Shown here: piece after piece, positions 1 through 10,463 of the stretch
Layout of the letters: each line of letters opens with the position of its first letter
How positions within the stretch are numbered: the first letter of the stretch is position 1
Assembly (NCBI GenBank): GCA_921293015.1
Contig: OV121096.1
Coordinates: 8,489,000 to 8,552,999, forward strand
Origin: Phorcus lineatus
Lineage: Eukaryota > Mollusca > Gastropoda > Trochida > Trochidae
Direction: 5' to 3'
DNA: 64,000 bases
Notes under the pieces: model-generated
Seen by the model: the letters and a program-made list of their open reading frames with translations, nothing else
What the model was told of the DNA's origin: nothing
Database searches by the model: none
Program-made: the position numbers and the translations under genes

Positions 1-460
1 TTTCCCAGTTGTGCAATGCTTGTGTATTGTGTATATTTCTAATCATGACTATTTGACTTGGATTTGCCTCTGATTTGTTCAAGTTTTGTGCAAAGCTGTT
101 ATTGTGACTTTGATAATTCAATATATTGTTCGTGTATTCAGTATCATCATGTACATGTTGGTGTTTGGGTATATATAACATAAAATGGATATGAATAAAT
201 AACCAAAGAGTTGTGTTGTCATTTCTATATATATATTTATTACTGAAGAATACATGATAGTTTGTTGGAATACAATAATTTGGTATTATATCGACATAAT
301 AGGACAGTTATCAACATATCATAAATACTAGTAACAATGGTAACAAAGACATATGACGACGGACGTATTTAAACTCTTTTTTTTTTACATCAAGGGAACA
401 TTAGAATATGCGAAACATATTTAGTTACAACAAGTTGTTATTGTTAACAGACAGACAAAA
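1..460. other. AT-rich flank, no gene seen
   Basis: No reading frame of note and no recognisable motif. It lies downstream of the last Polinton gene and could hold that element's end, but I could not identify a terminal inverted repeat because the partner end is not in the window. Confidence 0.4.
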
Positions 461-502
461 TTATACTAATAAATATTAATAAATACTGTACTATTACGTA
501 GA

Positions 503-790
503 TTAATATCGTATCCAGTTACCAAAGGATGCTGTCCTAGCAGGATCGTTAAACGATTGCTCTGGCGGTGTTGGTGGTAGCAACTGTTCCCCTTTTCGTT
601 TCTTGCTATTCTTCTTCTGCTCACGAACAGATTCGTCGTCCGATTGAGTAACACTGTTTATATCGGTATTGTCTTTCTTCTTTCTATTCCTGCGGGAACT
701 AACAGCTGTGCGTGTATCGCCTTCTTCTTCTTCTTCTTCGTCGCAATCATCTTGATCATCCTCGCGTTCATTCCCATTTATTTTCTTCAT
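503..790 (-). CDS. Small highly charged Polinton protein, unknown function
   Basis: A 95-residue frame with an acidic run near residues 10-25 (mostly Asp and Glu), then Lys/Arg-rich stretches, then a Pro-rich patch (LLPPTPPEQ). No domain is recognisable. Low-complexity charge like this often marks a disordered nucleic-acid-binding or scaffold protein, but that is inference. It is the last frame in the Polinton transcription order, about 70 bp after the preceding frame. It sits among real element genes on the same strand, which is the main reason to accept it. Confidence 0.45.
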   Translation of the reverse strand: MKKINGNEREDDQDDCDEEEEEEGDTRTAVSSRRNRKKKDNTDINSVTQSDDESVREQKKNSKKRKGEQLLPPTPPEQSFNDPARTASFGNWIRY

Positions 791-862
791 TTTCGTATTC
801 TCATAAACAAGTCTTACATATTTAGTTCGAGGAATTAAGACTAGTTACGAGCTTGCGATGCG

Positions 863-1252
863 TTATTCATCTTGATCACTGCCGGATTTGTTGTCCGTAT
901 AATATCCTTCTTCTTCTTCTTCGTAGCAGTAGTAGTAAGCCTCCAGTAATTCTATAATCAGCGGAAGCAATTGTCTAACTTGTATCAACAGTTTCTTCGT
1001 AACTGATCTTTTAACTCCTTCATCGGCTTTCCGTCTCAGGGCTGTCTTCTTGGTCTCTAACAGAGCCTTCTGTCTCGCGGAAACGGGAATGTTCCCCTTT
1101 AAGATATTCAGACATATCTCCGCTAGTACGTCTGTCTGTTGATTGGTCATCGAACCCAGTACCGCTTTCCTTTGGCTATCTGATAGGTTGGCTTTTAGGA
1201 AACGGAGTAGACTTAGCTCTTGCTTAAAAGAATGTTGGTTTTCCTTGTTCAT
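863..1252 (-). CDS. Small Polinton protein with conserved helical core
   Basis: A 129-residue frame. Residues about 12-75 (FLKANLSDSQRKAVLGS, then CLNILKGNIPVSARQKALL) resemble, from memory, a short helical protein often found beside capsid genes in Polintons and adintovirus-like elements; its function is unknown to me. A basic middle section is followed by a hydrophobic helix (LLPLIIELLEAYYY) and an acidic tail. It overlaps the end of the ATPase frame by 4 bases, as in compact viral gene blocks. Confidence 0.6.
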   Translation of the reverse strand: MNKENQHSFKQELSLLRFLKANLSDSQRKAVLGSMTNQQTDVLAEICLNILKGNIPVSARQKALLETKKTALRRKADEGVKRSVTKKLLIQVRQLLPLIIELLEAYYYCYEEEEEGYYTDNKSGSDQDE

Positions 1253-2031
1253 TCTGTCGAATATACCGTTGTCACCTCCCTGGGAAATATATTTGTCCTG
1301 AATTGATAACGAGGATCACTCCTCGGCGACAGGTCGACGAACAAATAACCGTACTGACCTTGTGTGCTGGCTTTTTCGTAAGCGTCAAGGAAAAATTTGG
1401 CTTTTCTCGGAGCTATTTGTCGTCCAAAGTTTGCAATCTGGGATAAATCCCTTCTGTTCTTGAGCAACACGATGTAATGTGAATTTAACGATATTGTTCT
1501 TGCATACCTTCCGTAGGTGGTCGAAGGGAAAAATGATTGATTGAGAAGGCCTACTGTTATATCTAAATGATGGCTTGTCATCGTGAATAGTTTACACATG
1601 GTCAAATCTCGCGAGACTTCGTCTATTAAATCATCAATCACGATAAATTTATGACGATCGTTAGGCTCGCAATCAGCTTCTCCCCAGTCAGAAATATAAT
1701 CTTCATTTGGTATTCCTTTGTGAAATTCGATTGGACAGTCTTTCTCGGATGTTTGCCTCATCTCGTCATATAGTTGCTGCCACATGAAGAAACATATGAG
1801 AATTTTTTTCACTTTTTGGTCGAAAACATTCTTCAAAATCTGAAGCACTGGTTCTTCCTGTCTCTCTACGTCAGTCAACGTTTCATCGTTTGTGGTGTAT
1901 GGTTTACTCTCCATCTTTCTGTGTGCACACGGTCTCGCGGCAAGCAGGTACTTAAGCTGGCGACGGTGTTGTCTAAACTGTGAAACACATCGGATATCGC
2001 ATGTGTATATATCGCCGAATGTAGTGATCAT
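1249..2031 (-). CDS. Polinton packaging ATPase-like protein (FtsK/HerA, A32-like)
   Basis: A 260-residue frame. The stretch KFIVIDDLIDEV near residue 128 fits a Walker B strand with its acidic pair. It is followed by TMTSHHLDITVGLLNQSFFP, the sensor-type segment ending in Asn-Gln seen in poxvirus A32-like and Polinton ATPases, and by a conserved segment with RTISLNSHYIVLLKNRRD. In the family this enzyme drives genome packaging into capsids. It lies directly after the protease, the usual Polinton neighbourhood. It belongs to a broken element, so activity should not be assumed. Confidence 0.75.
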   Translation of the reverse strand: MITTFGDIYTCDIRCVSQFRQHRRQLKYLLAARPCAHRKMESKPYTTNDETLTDVERQEEPVLQILKNVFDQKVKKILICFFMWQQLYDEMRQTSEKDCPIEFHKGIPNEDYISDWGEADCEPNDRHKFIVIDDLIDEVSRDLTMCKLFTMTSHHLDITVGLLNQSFFPSTTYGRYARTISLNSHYIVLLKNRRDLSQIANFGRQIAPRKAKFFLDAYEKASTQGQYGYLFVDLSPRSDPRYQFRTNIFPREVTTVYSTE

Positions 2032-2481
2032 TCATTTCGAAATTTGATTTGGAAAACTCGTCAAATATTTCCTCCATTGTAAATCCTCTCAAGCGAAAAA
2101 TCAGATAATATATAATGTAATATCCGCACGTCTCGCTATTCGGTGCCTGTAGACGGAATTTATTCGATACACTGTTCGTCCTCTTCTCTCCTTTTCCGGT
2201 TATAGTTGTTATCAGACGGGTCACTTCGCTCGACTAATCGAGGACCCGTTTAAACTGTCAAATACTTCCACCACTCGGTTCCCATTATAAATAGCAAACC
2301 AATGTTTTCCGGGAGATGATCTATTGTCCGTGTTCACGATGATTGCACAAGGCATCAACTCTTTTCGATTGAGTACTTCCGCTACGTGCGAAGATAGTTC
2401 GTTTTTAGCATAGATTCCAATCACGTGATTTCTTAAAACCGAGTCACTTTCTATGATACATTCCATCTGCGTTGTGTCCAT
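1973..2481 (-). pseudogene. Polinton adenain-like cysteine protease, broken
   Basis: Residues resembling the adenovirus protease (adenain, C5) fold are visible: GKHWFAIY in the first half, around the catalytic His, and ETCGYYIIYYL in the second half, around the catalytic Cys. In the family this enzyme matures capsid proteins and is diagnostic of Polintons and adenovirus-like elements. It sits between the major capsid and the ATPase, the standard order. The part is broken in this copy. The family call rests on both catalytic neighbourhoods and on gene order. Confidence 0.75.
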
Positions 2482-2490
2482 TGTTCTTGC

Positions 2491-3834
2491 TTATAAAATG
2501 ATATTTCTAGATCTCCCGATCTGAAATCCATCTCCAAATTCCGCGTACACCACACACATGACCGTTTCTGTCAACGCTTTTCCGAATTGAGCTTCTAGGC
2601 GTATGGAGCCTTTCTTTTTAAGAGTCAGATACGATTGTTCATTCGTTCTCCCGAAACTTGGTTCTATTGGGAATACATACAGAGCGTACCCAGATCCAAA
2701 TTCTTTTCTGTTTAGGTAAACGCTGCTTAGACCTCGTAGATCTCCCTCATTTGCAAACCAAGTTTCATTGTATCTAAATAGATTGACGAACGGTGGGATA
2801 ACGTTCTGACCTTGAGTCTTGTCAAAACTTATTTTCATCGGTCCTGTTTCTCCTACTGTTTCTCCATCACTGTAAAGGGCAATTGATGTTACATCGTAGT
2901 TGTCAAAATTATACGGGTTTTTGGTTAGGTCGCCTGCCACTGCTTTTGATGATACAAATCCCACAACCACTTTGTTTGGTCGAGCTCCCTGAAAGATATT
3001 GTCATGACTCAAAGACACTTGACCCGCCGGTATGGACATCATCTTGACTTCCGAACGTTTGTAGCGGTATTTTGCCGTTGTCGTGGATAGCGCTGTACTG
3101 TGACCCCATATCACTCCGGGATTCACTTTTACCTTCATCACCTTCAGAACGATGTCTTCTATCTTTATGGTGTAGCTTTCGTCCGCTTTGGCGGCCATCA
3201 GTGCGAACTTAGGGCTCGAACGATAGAGTTTGACTTGAACGTCGACTTGATTCAGAATGTAGCGGTTCACGTTAAACATGTCGTGTATTAACGGACCCGC
3301 TAAATCAAAACTTTTACTGCCCGAGGTCAATTTAGATCTTTCGAAAAGTGCCATGTTGTCTCCGTTCGGGTCTGTTACATCCATCTTGCCTTCTGTGTCT
3401 TTTGCCTAGAGCTGGGTCGTTAATTTGGATTTGGCGTCCACCTCATTCGTGTTGAGTATCGTTTGTATGATAGCTTTATACGGGTAGTGGCTGTTGGTTG
3501 AGGTTACTAACTTTCCTTGAAGCCTTACATCTACTTGGCTGAACATTGAATGCATTAGCAAATTGACCGGACCACATTTTTCTGTTGCCGGTAAATGCGT
3601 TTCGTTTCCCTTTGTAATTCTACACTTCATGTATATCATTGATCTGCGTAGATCTATATATTCCAATCCGTCTTGGGTGCTGACATGAAATTCGATTGGT
3701 GTGTCTCCTGAGTAGGAAGATATGGTTCGACAGTCTTGTAAATAGGTCCATTCGACTCCTGTCTGAGTTGGCGGTAAGCTAAATAGATCCAATTCTTGGG
3801 GTTGAGTTTCGGTGAAGAATTTGGATGCAGCCAT
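2491..3834 (-). pseudogene. Polinton major capsid protein (double jelly-roll), broken
   Basis: The span codes for a protein starting MAASKFFTETQPQELDLF and including HYPYKAIIQTILN, a hallmark of Polinton double jelly-roll capsid proteins, with FSQVDVRLQGK just before it. The later part has DMFNVNRYILNQVDVQVKLYR and ends with VMCVVYAEFGDGFQIGRSR. In the family this protein would form the icosahedral shell. It lies between the basic protein and the protease. The part is broken, so this is a fossil. Confidence 0.8.
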
Positions 3835-3911
3835 TATCGTTGATGTTGTTGTTGTTGTTAACCAAATATGTCTCTAAACGAGGCTCTCTTCCTGTTGAAG
3901 GTGATTTTCTT

Positions 3912-4226
3912 TCATTTTCGACTAACGGCCTTCTTCTTCTTTGTCTTCTTCCCCCCTCTAGCTAGCGGTCTCACCTTGCAAGAGATCCTTTTCCCACTGC
4001 CTCCTTTCTGCTTGCGTCTCTTTCTTTTGACTTGCATTCCTTTCTCTTTCGCTATACGTGACACATTTTCGGGGTTCCTCTCTTTCTCGGCTTTGGCTTG
4101 GTCTACGGCCTGTTCTGTCGGCACCACCAGTTTTATGTCGTCTTTCATATGCGATGCGTCGTCTTTTTGTCGCTTCTCTCTGAGAGGCGGGTTCAGTATC
4201 TGCTGCACGTTTTTCATTGCTGCCAC
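3912..4226 (-). CDS. Small basic Polinton protein, possibly core-like
   Basis: A 104-residue frame very rich in Lys and Arg, especially near the C-terminus (VKRKRRKQKGGSGKR and KKTKKKKAVSRK). No domain is recognised. Its place between minor and major capsid genes and its charge recall DNA-condensing core proteins of adenovirus-like viruses, but this is an analogy only. Confidence 0.45.
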   Translation of the reverse strand: MAAMKNVQQILNPPLREKRQKDDASHMKDDIKLVVPTEQAVDQAKAEKERNPENVSRIAKEKGMQVKRKRRKQKGGSGKRISCKVRPLARGGKKTKKKKAVSRK

Positions 4227-4362
4227 GTTTCTGTTATTTCCTGGAGATGAATCTTAACCTCGCGCAATGTTTCTGCCATGTTGAAGGGTTTGGAATGTAG
4301 AGTCCATCGCCTGCTTCTTCGTTTTCTTCCGTATATTCCTGTCCGAGCATGACGGTTGTTGT

Positions 4363-4839
4363 TTATATCATGAATGGGTATCGACGCAACTGAAGTGTCA
4401 TAGAGGAGACGCCTGATAAGAAAGTGGCCGGATTTCCAGAACTGTCCGTTATATACACATCGAACTGTTGAATTGTGTTGTTAACGAGTCTCAATCCTAT
4501 TTCGTATGGATCTGATATTAACACCTTCCATGTCGAGTCCGAGGTAGAGGACAGGCGACTGAGAAGCGGCTGGCGTTGTCCGCCTACGGTTATGGGTTCG
4601 CATGCTGAACAGTATACGTACAACAGGTCATCCGTAACTTTCCTATCCTTTGGTTTTCTGGCTCTAGTAATTGGTCCATTCTTAAGTGGTGGTGACGCCA
4701 TTGCATAAAATTCCCTCAGCGATACTATCCATTGTCCATTTAACCGAATCGGTTGTTTCAGGTAAACCGAAAAACAATGTGGTTTGTTGTCTGGAAAGTA
4801 GTCAATATTATCAGTACTACTTATAACTATCCATTCCAT
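4363..4839 (-). CDS. Polinton minor capsid (penton-like) protein
   Basis: A 158-residue frame. The opening (WIVISSTDNIDYFPDNKPHC, then FSVYLKQPIRLNGQWIVSLREF) is the N-terminal pattern of the single jelly-roll minor capsid protein that pairs with the double jelly-roll protein in Polintons, where it is predicted to fill vertices. A mid segment holds a short Cys pair (VYCSACEPI). It lies next to the integrase and upstream of the major capsid on the same strand. Confidence 0.65.
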   Translation of the reverse strand: MEWIVISSTDNIDYFPDNKPHCFSVYLKQPIRLNGQWIVSLREFYAMASPPLKNGPITRARKPKDRKVTDDLLYVYCSACEPITVGGQRQPLLSRLSSTSDSTWKVLISDPYEIGLRLVNNTIQQFDVYITDSSGNPATFLSGVSSMTLQLRRYPFMI

Positions 4840-4866
4840 CGCTTTAAATCTTTGACCTGCTCGGCG

Positions 4867-5970
4867 TCAATCCATGAGTTGAACTTGTTTGGAAAGCCCG
4901 TCCATTTCACGAGCACTTGTTTGACATTCCTCTTGTTTCCCCTTTTGAGAGATCTCTTTCTTATGATTTTCTCTATGAGCCACGCGTTGTTCGGATCTTG
5001 ATGATATTTCTGTAACTCTTTCTGCTAGAAGGTTCTTTCTATTGGTTCTGATTGTAGGTCTTCCAGTCGATATAATTATAGGAATCTCATCTCTGAGCTT
5101 TCGTTTTTCAATTCGAAATATTTCTCCAGACCATTTTTGTTCGTATTCTTTCTGGAATGTTCTTTTGATCAACGATATGCGTACGTAATCTCCAACTTTA
5201 AATTTATATCTTCTCCTGTATTTGCTGGGTTCAGCCTTCATTAGGTTGTTCGATTCTTTACTACCGTTCCTCTTACGAGAGGCGTGGGTTTCCAGCCACA
5301 CTAACGTTTCGTTCCCAGGGGTAATGTCCGCCGGCGATCTTCCGTTCAATCCTCGGTGGGGACGGTGATTGTAAATGTAAATCAGGTCTTGAAGCACGTC
5401 TATATATCTATAGGTGTTCTGGTATGTGAAATATCTGTACATCATCGTTCTCAATGATCGAATAAAACGTTCTGAATAGTTTGCTTTAACGTCCGAATTT
5501 TGAGTGGTAAAGTGCTTGATGTGGTATTTTCCGTATATCTTTTTTTATCACCTTATTACTGAATTCTCCTCCTTTATCGGTTCTCAGGTTATAAGGCGGT
5601 TTATCCATAGCGGCTATGATCTTGTTCATGGCGTTTGCCACGGTTTTAGCCGATTTGTTCCTGGTCGTTTCGCACCATACGTATCTGGAAAAACAGTCTA
5701 TCAGGACGAGAATGTATCTCATTCCATCGTTATATTCCGAGAGATTCCCCACGTCGCAAAGGTCTGCATCGACTTGCACTCCCATTCCGCCGACTATGAC
5801 TCTATTTCTCTTGAATCTTTTGATTTTGGGTTTATGTAGTGAGTATGCGTCCTGTTTCTGTAGCTATTTCATAACTCGGTAGGGTTTGACATTTGGATGG
5901 GTGATTTTTAGACTTTTTATAAACTTCTATGCTCCGGCAAATGTTCCACTTTTCCTCGGGTTGTAATAGT
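4867..5970 (-). pseudogene. Polinton retroviral-type integrase (DDE), broken
   Basis: Visible in order: an N-terminal piece with YYNPRKSG; a conserved RFKRNRVIVGGMGVQVDADL at the start of the catalytic core; YILVLIDCFSRYVW; LRTDKGGEFSN holding the second catalytic Asp; YNHRPHRGLNGRSPAD; and a C-terminal KFKVGDYVRIS segment like an SH3-type DNA-binding tail. In the family this enzyme inserts the element's DNA. The reading is interrupted, so this copy is broken. Confidence 0.8.
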
Positions 5971-5994
5971 TTTCTCGATAGATTTCTTCTGATG

Positions 5995-6351
5995 TCATGA
6001 TGCCGTCTCTTCTCTGAAGTTACGAACAGTTTCTATGAGTTGTTTTATCCAGTCATCAGTTTTCAGTCTTGTCTCTCGATAGTCTTGGCATTCGTATTTA
6101 AGAAAGTATAACGGCGATACCTTTTGCAATGTCGGAGTTTGGTATATATATTTCTTCCATTCGCATGTGACTTCGACTTCGTCTACGGAAGTCATTACGC
6201 GTTGTTCGATGAAGTTTGTTTCTTCTTCTTCATCTAGAAAATGTAGGTTAGTTATTTTTCGTTTGATGACGGACCCATAGGCTTTGAATAGTAGGTCTTC
6301 AATGAGTTGATTTATAGAATGAGATTCTACCTCGTCGATTATCTTATGCAT
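5995..6351 (-). CDS. Unknown Polinton-region protein
   Basis: A 118-residue frame, acidic in the middle (FLDEEEETNF) with a charged C-terminus. I recognise no domain. It lies just upstream of the integrase, on the same strand and closely spaced, so it is probably an element gene. No function is claimed. Confidence 0.4.
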   Translation of the reverse strand: MHKIIDEVESHSINQLIEDLLFKAYGSVIKRKITNLHFLDEEEETNFIEQRVMTSVDEVEVTCEWKKYIYQTPTLQKVSPLYFLKYECQDYRETRLKTDDWIKQLIETVRNFREETAS

Positions 6352-6377
6352 CTTTTTTTCAAAATAAAAATTATAGA

Positions 6378-6626
6378 TCAGTTTATTCCTGTTCTAGAAT
6401 AGATGAAAATACGCACAGTTCCCCACGAATCTGGTATGTCGTAGCTATTCACATTCCTTTGTTTTCTTAAATCATTCATACACAATGTTTTTGTTGGGAA
6501 CCATTCTTTGCACGTTGATATAATCACTTCTCCAAAATGGTGTTTTGCCTTTTGCGATGGAAACGCTATTGCCATCCATTTGTACTCCTTTCCAGACATC
6601 GTTTGATTGACATTTATGAATGCCAA
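6378..6626 (-). CDS. Unknown small protein at the right edge of the Polinton
   Basis: An 82-residue frame starting MAFINVNQTMSGKEYKWM, with one Cys in the middle and a Trp-rich composition. No known family. It is the first frame of the minus-strand block, and beyond it the sequence becomes non-coding. It could be the fragment of a larger protein. Confidence 0.35.
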   Translation of the reverse strand: MAFINVNQTMSGKEYKWMAIAFPSQKAKHHFGEVIISTCKEWFPTKTLCMNDLRKQRNVNSYDIPDSWGTVRIFIYSRTGIN

Positions 6627-6879
6627 GCTTGAGACCTTAGCTAAACCTTTACTTAAAATACGTCTGACGTCATTTACCTTTTGTTGCCATAGTTCCTAGT
6701 ATGAGGGTTTCGGGTTACCGGAGTATGCAATTACATCTCTTTTCACAAAGGTATAATAGCTCCCTCAGCTTCCATTGTCATATGGGATTAGACTTAATCC
6801 TCTTAGGTGAGTTCATTTGCATATGCTCTTTTTCGGGTATGGTAAAAGTAATGTAAATCGGTTCTGATAACGACACATA

Positions 6880-6954
6880 ATACACTACTAATGCACAAGT
6901 CCTCTTTAACCTTAAAATAGCCAATTTGAACCGTAAAAGCGTGCACTATTGCCT
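6880..6954 (-). mobile_element. Terminal fragment of the 620-bp TTAA-flanked element
   Basis: Inverted match to the first 70 bp or so of the element at 42247 and 11818: the same blocks are seen (GGCTATTTTAAGG, GAGGACTTGTGCATT) and it ends in GCCTTTAA. Only one end is present. It abuts the TTAA that starts the next repeat at 6959. Confidence 0.6.
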
Positions 6955-6958
6955 TTAA

Positions 6959-7219
6959 TGACCTTCTCAACAATACCAACCGATATTGGTATGTATATCT
7001 GATGTAAATAACTTTCTAGAATTTCGTTTGAGTAATTTGCGCGGGCCATTGTCCGGTTTTCGATCATACAGCACGACTGAAACCTTTATATTGTCAATAT
7101 ACTCAACTGATAAGCATCGGCTTTCTGATTTTCATAAACAACCATGGCCACTATCTCTCGACAAAATAACACCATTCATAAAGTTTGACATATTAGACTC
7201 CAAAAAAATGTGTACCCCT
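6959..7219 (+). repeat. Dispersed ~255-bp TTAA-flanked repeat, copy 1
   Basis: Member of a five-copy family sharing a core of the type GTCATTGRCGCGCCATTGTC followed by CGGTTTTCGATCA and ending in a ..CTCTGTGCCCCTTTAA-like tail. This copy has TTAA at 6955-6958 and at 7220-7223. It has no coding capacity. Confidence 0.65.
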
Positions 7220-8673
7220 TTAAGAACATACTCAATATAATGAATGAATGATAGTCGAATCATGCGTAAAACCGTTCCTTTTTGTATCTCGGCGATTTTG
7301 GAAGATATTACTATATATAATTTGTACTGTACAATCTAGCCCTGACCAATAAAGTATTTGATTGCCGCCATGTGATTATGTAAGCGTGACTTTGCTCGTT
7401 CTGTTCTCGACTCTTCATATCTTTACAGACAATGTTACTCTTTTAGTGACCAGTGGCGTCTTTTTTTAGATAAGTGACGAATATATGGATGACAACTTCT
7501 TTATTCTTGGAATGCAGAAATTGTCATCCATATATTCGTCAATTATCTGATTTCCATCTTCTAAATGCCACTCAAAGAAGTCTTTTTTTTAGAAATTATT
7601 TGCGCAAAATCCCTCATTTACTAATAAAACATGATATCATATATAGAATATTCACAACTTGTAGTGATCCATATAACCTGTGGACATGGTGAATCTTGTA
7701 TTAACCGATGAAGGGTCCGATTAGAAAACTGTTTTCACACGTAGTAATGAAACATAATATCTCTTATAGAATCTTCACAACGTGGAGTATTCCATACGAT
7801 CTATGGACATCGTGAATCTTGCTGTGAACAGCATAGTATATGCTTATATAACAGCGTTGCAGACGATACTATACGTATTAATGAAAAATAAAAACAACAT
7901 TCCCAACGCTCATTTCATTTTATCTTTATAAACATCTTCATTAAGCATGCCCAAATGTTTGATGAGATGGCCATTATTTTCACACAACAACATACACAGT
8001 TAATCAAGTTTGGTTTTTTTAACTTATAGAAAAGAGTATTTTTGTAATATTAAGAAACCAGGGTACACAATGCAGAAGTGAGTAGAAAAACAGTTATTCC
8101 GACAACATCGATATTCATTTCTTGAAAAATATGAGCAGTATATAGCCCTCAATTGACATAGAAAACAAACATCATTTAAAATGACACAGACACAGACACA
8201 AATTTTTATTTGGCTGAAATGAGAGCCAAAATACCATGATCTGTCTTGAGTTCAGTTCAGCTTTGGTCCCTAAACTAGCATCTTTATTTAGGATATTTTC
8301 TCGTTTTCAATGATAATAGAAATACCGCCATATATATGTTAATAAGTCAAAACTCAAGATCTAATTTTCGTGAATATTAAATAATTGTTAAGTTTCCAGA
8401 ATTAAGTTTGAGTCATTGGAGCGCAAACATCTTACCACTCAACACGATCATTCGTAGTCATAGAAGAAATCATCAAGTGCCAAGAAAAAACCACTGAGGC
8501 CATTTATGTGTGAAATTCTTTTAGTAATAATCTAAGGTAAGGAAATGGATTTGCAAAGCGTAACTGAAAATGGTAACGTCCAATTTCGAGCTGTTTCTTT
8601 TCATTTAAAAAGGCTGTCAGGCAATTATTAACATATGTTTTTATTTCCGGGAGATCAGTTTATATATCTTTAA

Positions 8674-8929
8674 AGGGACATAGAGTAATATACTATGTTA
8701 TTGGAATCAAATTTGTCAAACTTTATTAATGATGTTGATTTATCGAGAAACATCAATAGTTTCTGAAAATCACAATATTAGAGCTTATTATTTTCAGTTT
8801 AGAGACAATAAACAGGTTTACGTTGTAATTTGTGATCGAAAACCGGACAGTGGCGCGCGCCAATGACTCAAACGTAATTTTTGAAAGTTTACTTTAGCAG
8901 GCACAAAGACAAATATTTGTTGGTAGTGT
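8674..8929 (-). repeat. Dispersed TTAA-flanked repeat, copy 2 (inverted)
   Basis: Reverse-complement member of the family at 6959. TTAA sits at 8670-8673 and 8930-8933. The core reads TGATCGAAAACCGGACAGTG on the plus strand. Confidence 0.65.
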
Positions 8930-9750
8930 TAAGTATTTCTTCTGACCGATATGTATGCAAAATGGACGCTGAATTTAGACTTAATTACATCTATAAGACT
9001 GTTTTGTACAATCACTGAAAACACGAAAATATAATAATTTTGGCAATTTAGAGATAAAGATGAAAGTTAAGGGAGGATTTCTTAAACTTGATTCTGGATA
9101 TAAGGTACTTTGAATCTTATCTAAGCCAAATTAAAAAAATTAAAACATAATCTGTGTCACTTTAAACATGTGCTACTGTACCTTTAATGCATAGTAAAGA
9201 AAAATACAAGCGATGGGGATGAAAGTTATTTAGAGATCTAGAGCTAGAGATTATATAAATGGAAATGTTATTATAATAGGAATTTAGCATACAAACACAA
9301 AGAGAATATTTACTTGAGTCGTCGATAACAAAAGTAGGTACATGGTGATTTGAAATACATTGAAGTAAATTCCTTGCTATTTAATGTTTCACTTTATTGA
9401 AGTGTTTTCAAAGTTTACCTAGAATAATGAATTGAACGAAGTTATAACAAGTATCACTGTCAAGGAGAACATGTTTTTCAAAGACTTTTCAACTTACCCT
9501 TAAGAAACCAACGGTAAAATATGTAACCATTACAATACGCCGATAACTTGTAATTGAGTTAAAGTGACGCAGAGTATATGTTTCAAAATTATGTATGTCT
9601 CTTAATTAATAATTGCATTTTCATCACTTCAATGCCAAAATAATGATATTTACTTATTTTCAACAATTATCGACAAAAGGAAACATAAATGTCACGAGGT
9701 TGAAATTCTACGTCCCATTTGTTTGTATACGACTCATGTGACATGCTTAA

Positions 9751-9997
9751 CACTACCATATCATATTTGTCGTTGTGTCTGCTGTAGATAAGTTTCCGAA
9801 ATTGCGTTTGAGTCATTGACGCGCGTTATTGTCCGGTTTTCGTTCACAAATCACAACTTTGAGCTGTTTTTTTCTGACCATACTGAACTGATAAGCACTA
9901 AAATGGTAATTTTCAGATACAATCAGTAGTTTTCGATATAATAACACCATTTTTAAATTTTGACATATTTAACCCCTACAAGATACTCTGTGCCCCT
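9751..9997 (+). repeat. Dispersed TTAA-flanked repeat, copy 3
   Basis: Same family. TTAA at 9747-9750 and 9998-10001; the core TTGTCCGGTTTTCG is present near 9831. Confidence 0.65.
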
Positions 9998-10440
9998 TTA
10001 ATATACTTACATAGAGCGTTACTTCCAAGAAAGAGTACATCAATACTAAAACCTAATTACTAACAACTAACAAACTGTTACTTGGTAACATCTTTTGTAC
10101 ACATAACCAAAGAGTAACATGGTGAGTACACAATAAATGCAATATCATATTTCATATTTTGAATAATAAAAAGCTAGTAATTTTTATTATGTTTTGATAA
10201 CATATCAAATAATATTGATAAGATTAAATCATTTAAGTTTTCAATTATAAGAACAAAATTCCTAAATGGATAACAACTTCTTTATTGTGCAATCATGGAG
10301 TGTATTCTTAGTCCTATATCAGGTGCATGGGATCTTCTGAAAAACCGTGATTTTTACCCAAAAGAAATTGTCATTAATAAAGAATGGGTGTTCTTATAGA
10401 TTGAACATCTAAATGTCCTTCAAAAAGGTTTTAAAGTATG

Positions 10441-10463
10441 TTTTATCATATTTTTACTTACAG
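10441..10463 (+). other. Splice acceptor of fucosyltransferase 1 exon
   Basis: A pyrimidine-rich tract ends in TTACAG directly before the in-frame GGC codon at 10464. The paralogue has the same ..TTTACAG-GGC arrangement at 40893, so the ATG at 10413 is probably intronic. Confidence 0.65.

Larger units (their letters stand above)
503..6626 (-). mobile_element. Polinton/Maverick element, partial and broken
   Basis: Ten densely packed minus-strand frames. In transcription order they are two unknown small proteins, integrase, minor capsid, a basic protein, major capsid, adenain-like protease, packaging ATPase and two small charged proteins. Protease, ATPase, two jelly-roll capsid proteins and a retroviral-type integrase together define Polintons. 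The family's protein-primed DNA polymerase B is not in the window, so the copy is partial or continues to the left. It is broken: several parts are interrupted, at least four breaks overall. Long surviving frames and tight spacing suggest only moderate age. Ends and target duplication could not be set. Confidence 0.88.
7224..10440. other. Gene-free upstream region of fucosyltransferase 1
   Basis: No convincing coding frame. It aligns by eye with about 38500-40870 upstream of fucosyltransferase 2 at moderate similarity (for example 7590-7980 against 38565-38960), interrupted by different small repeats. It probably holds intron and promoter of the gene, with any 5' exon not recognisable. Confidence 0.5.
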
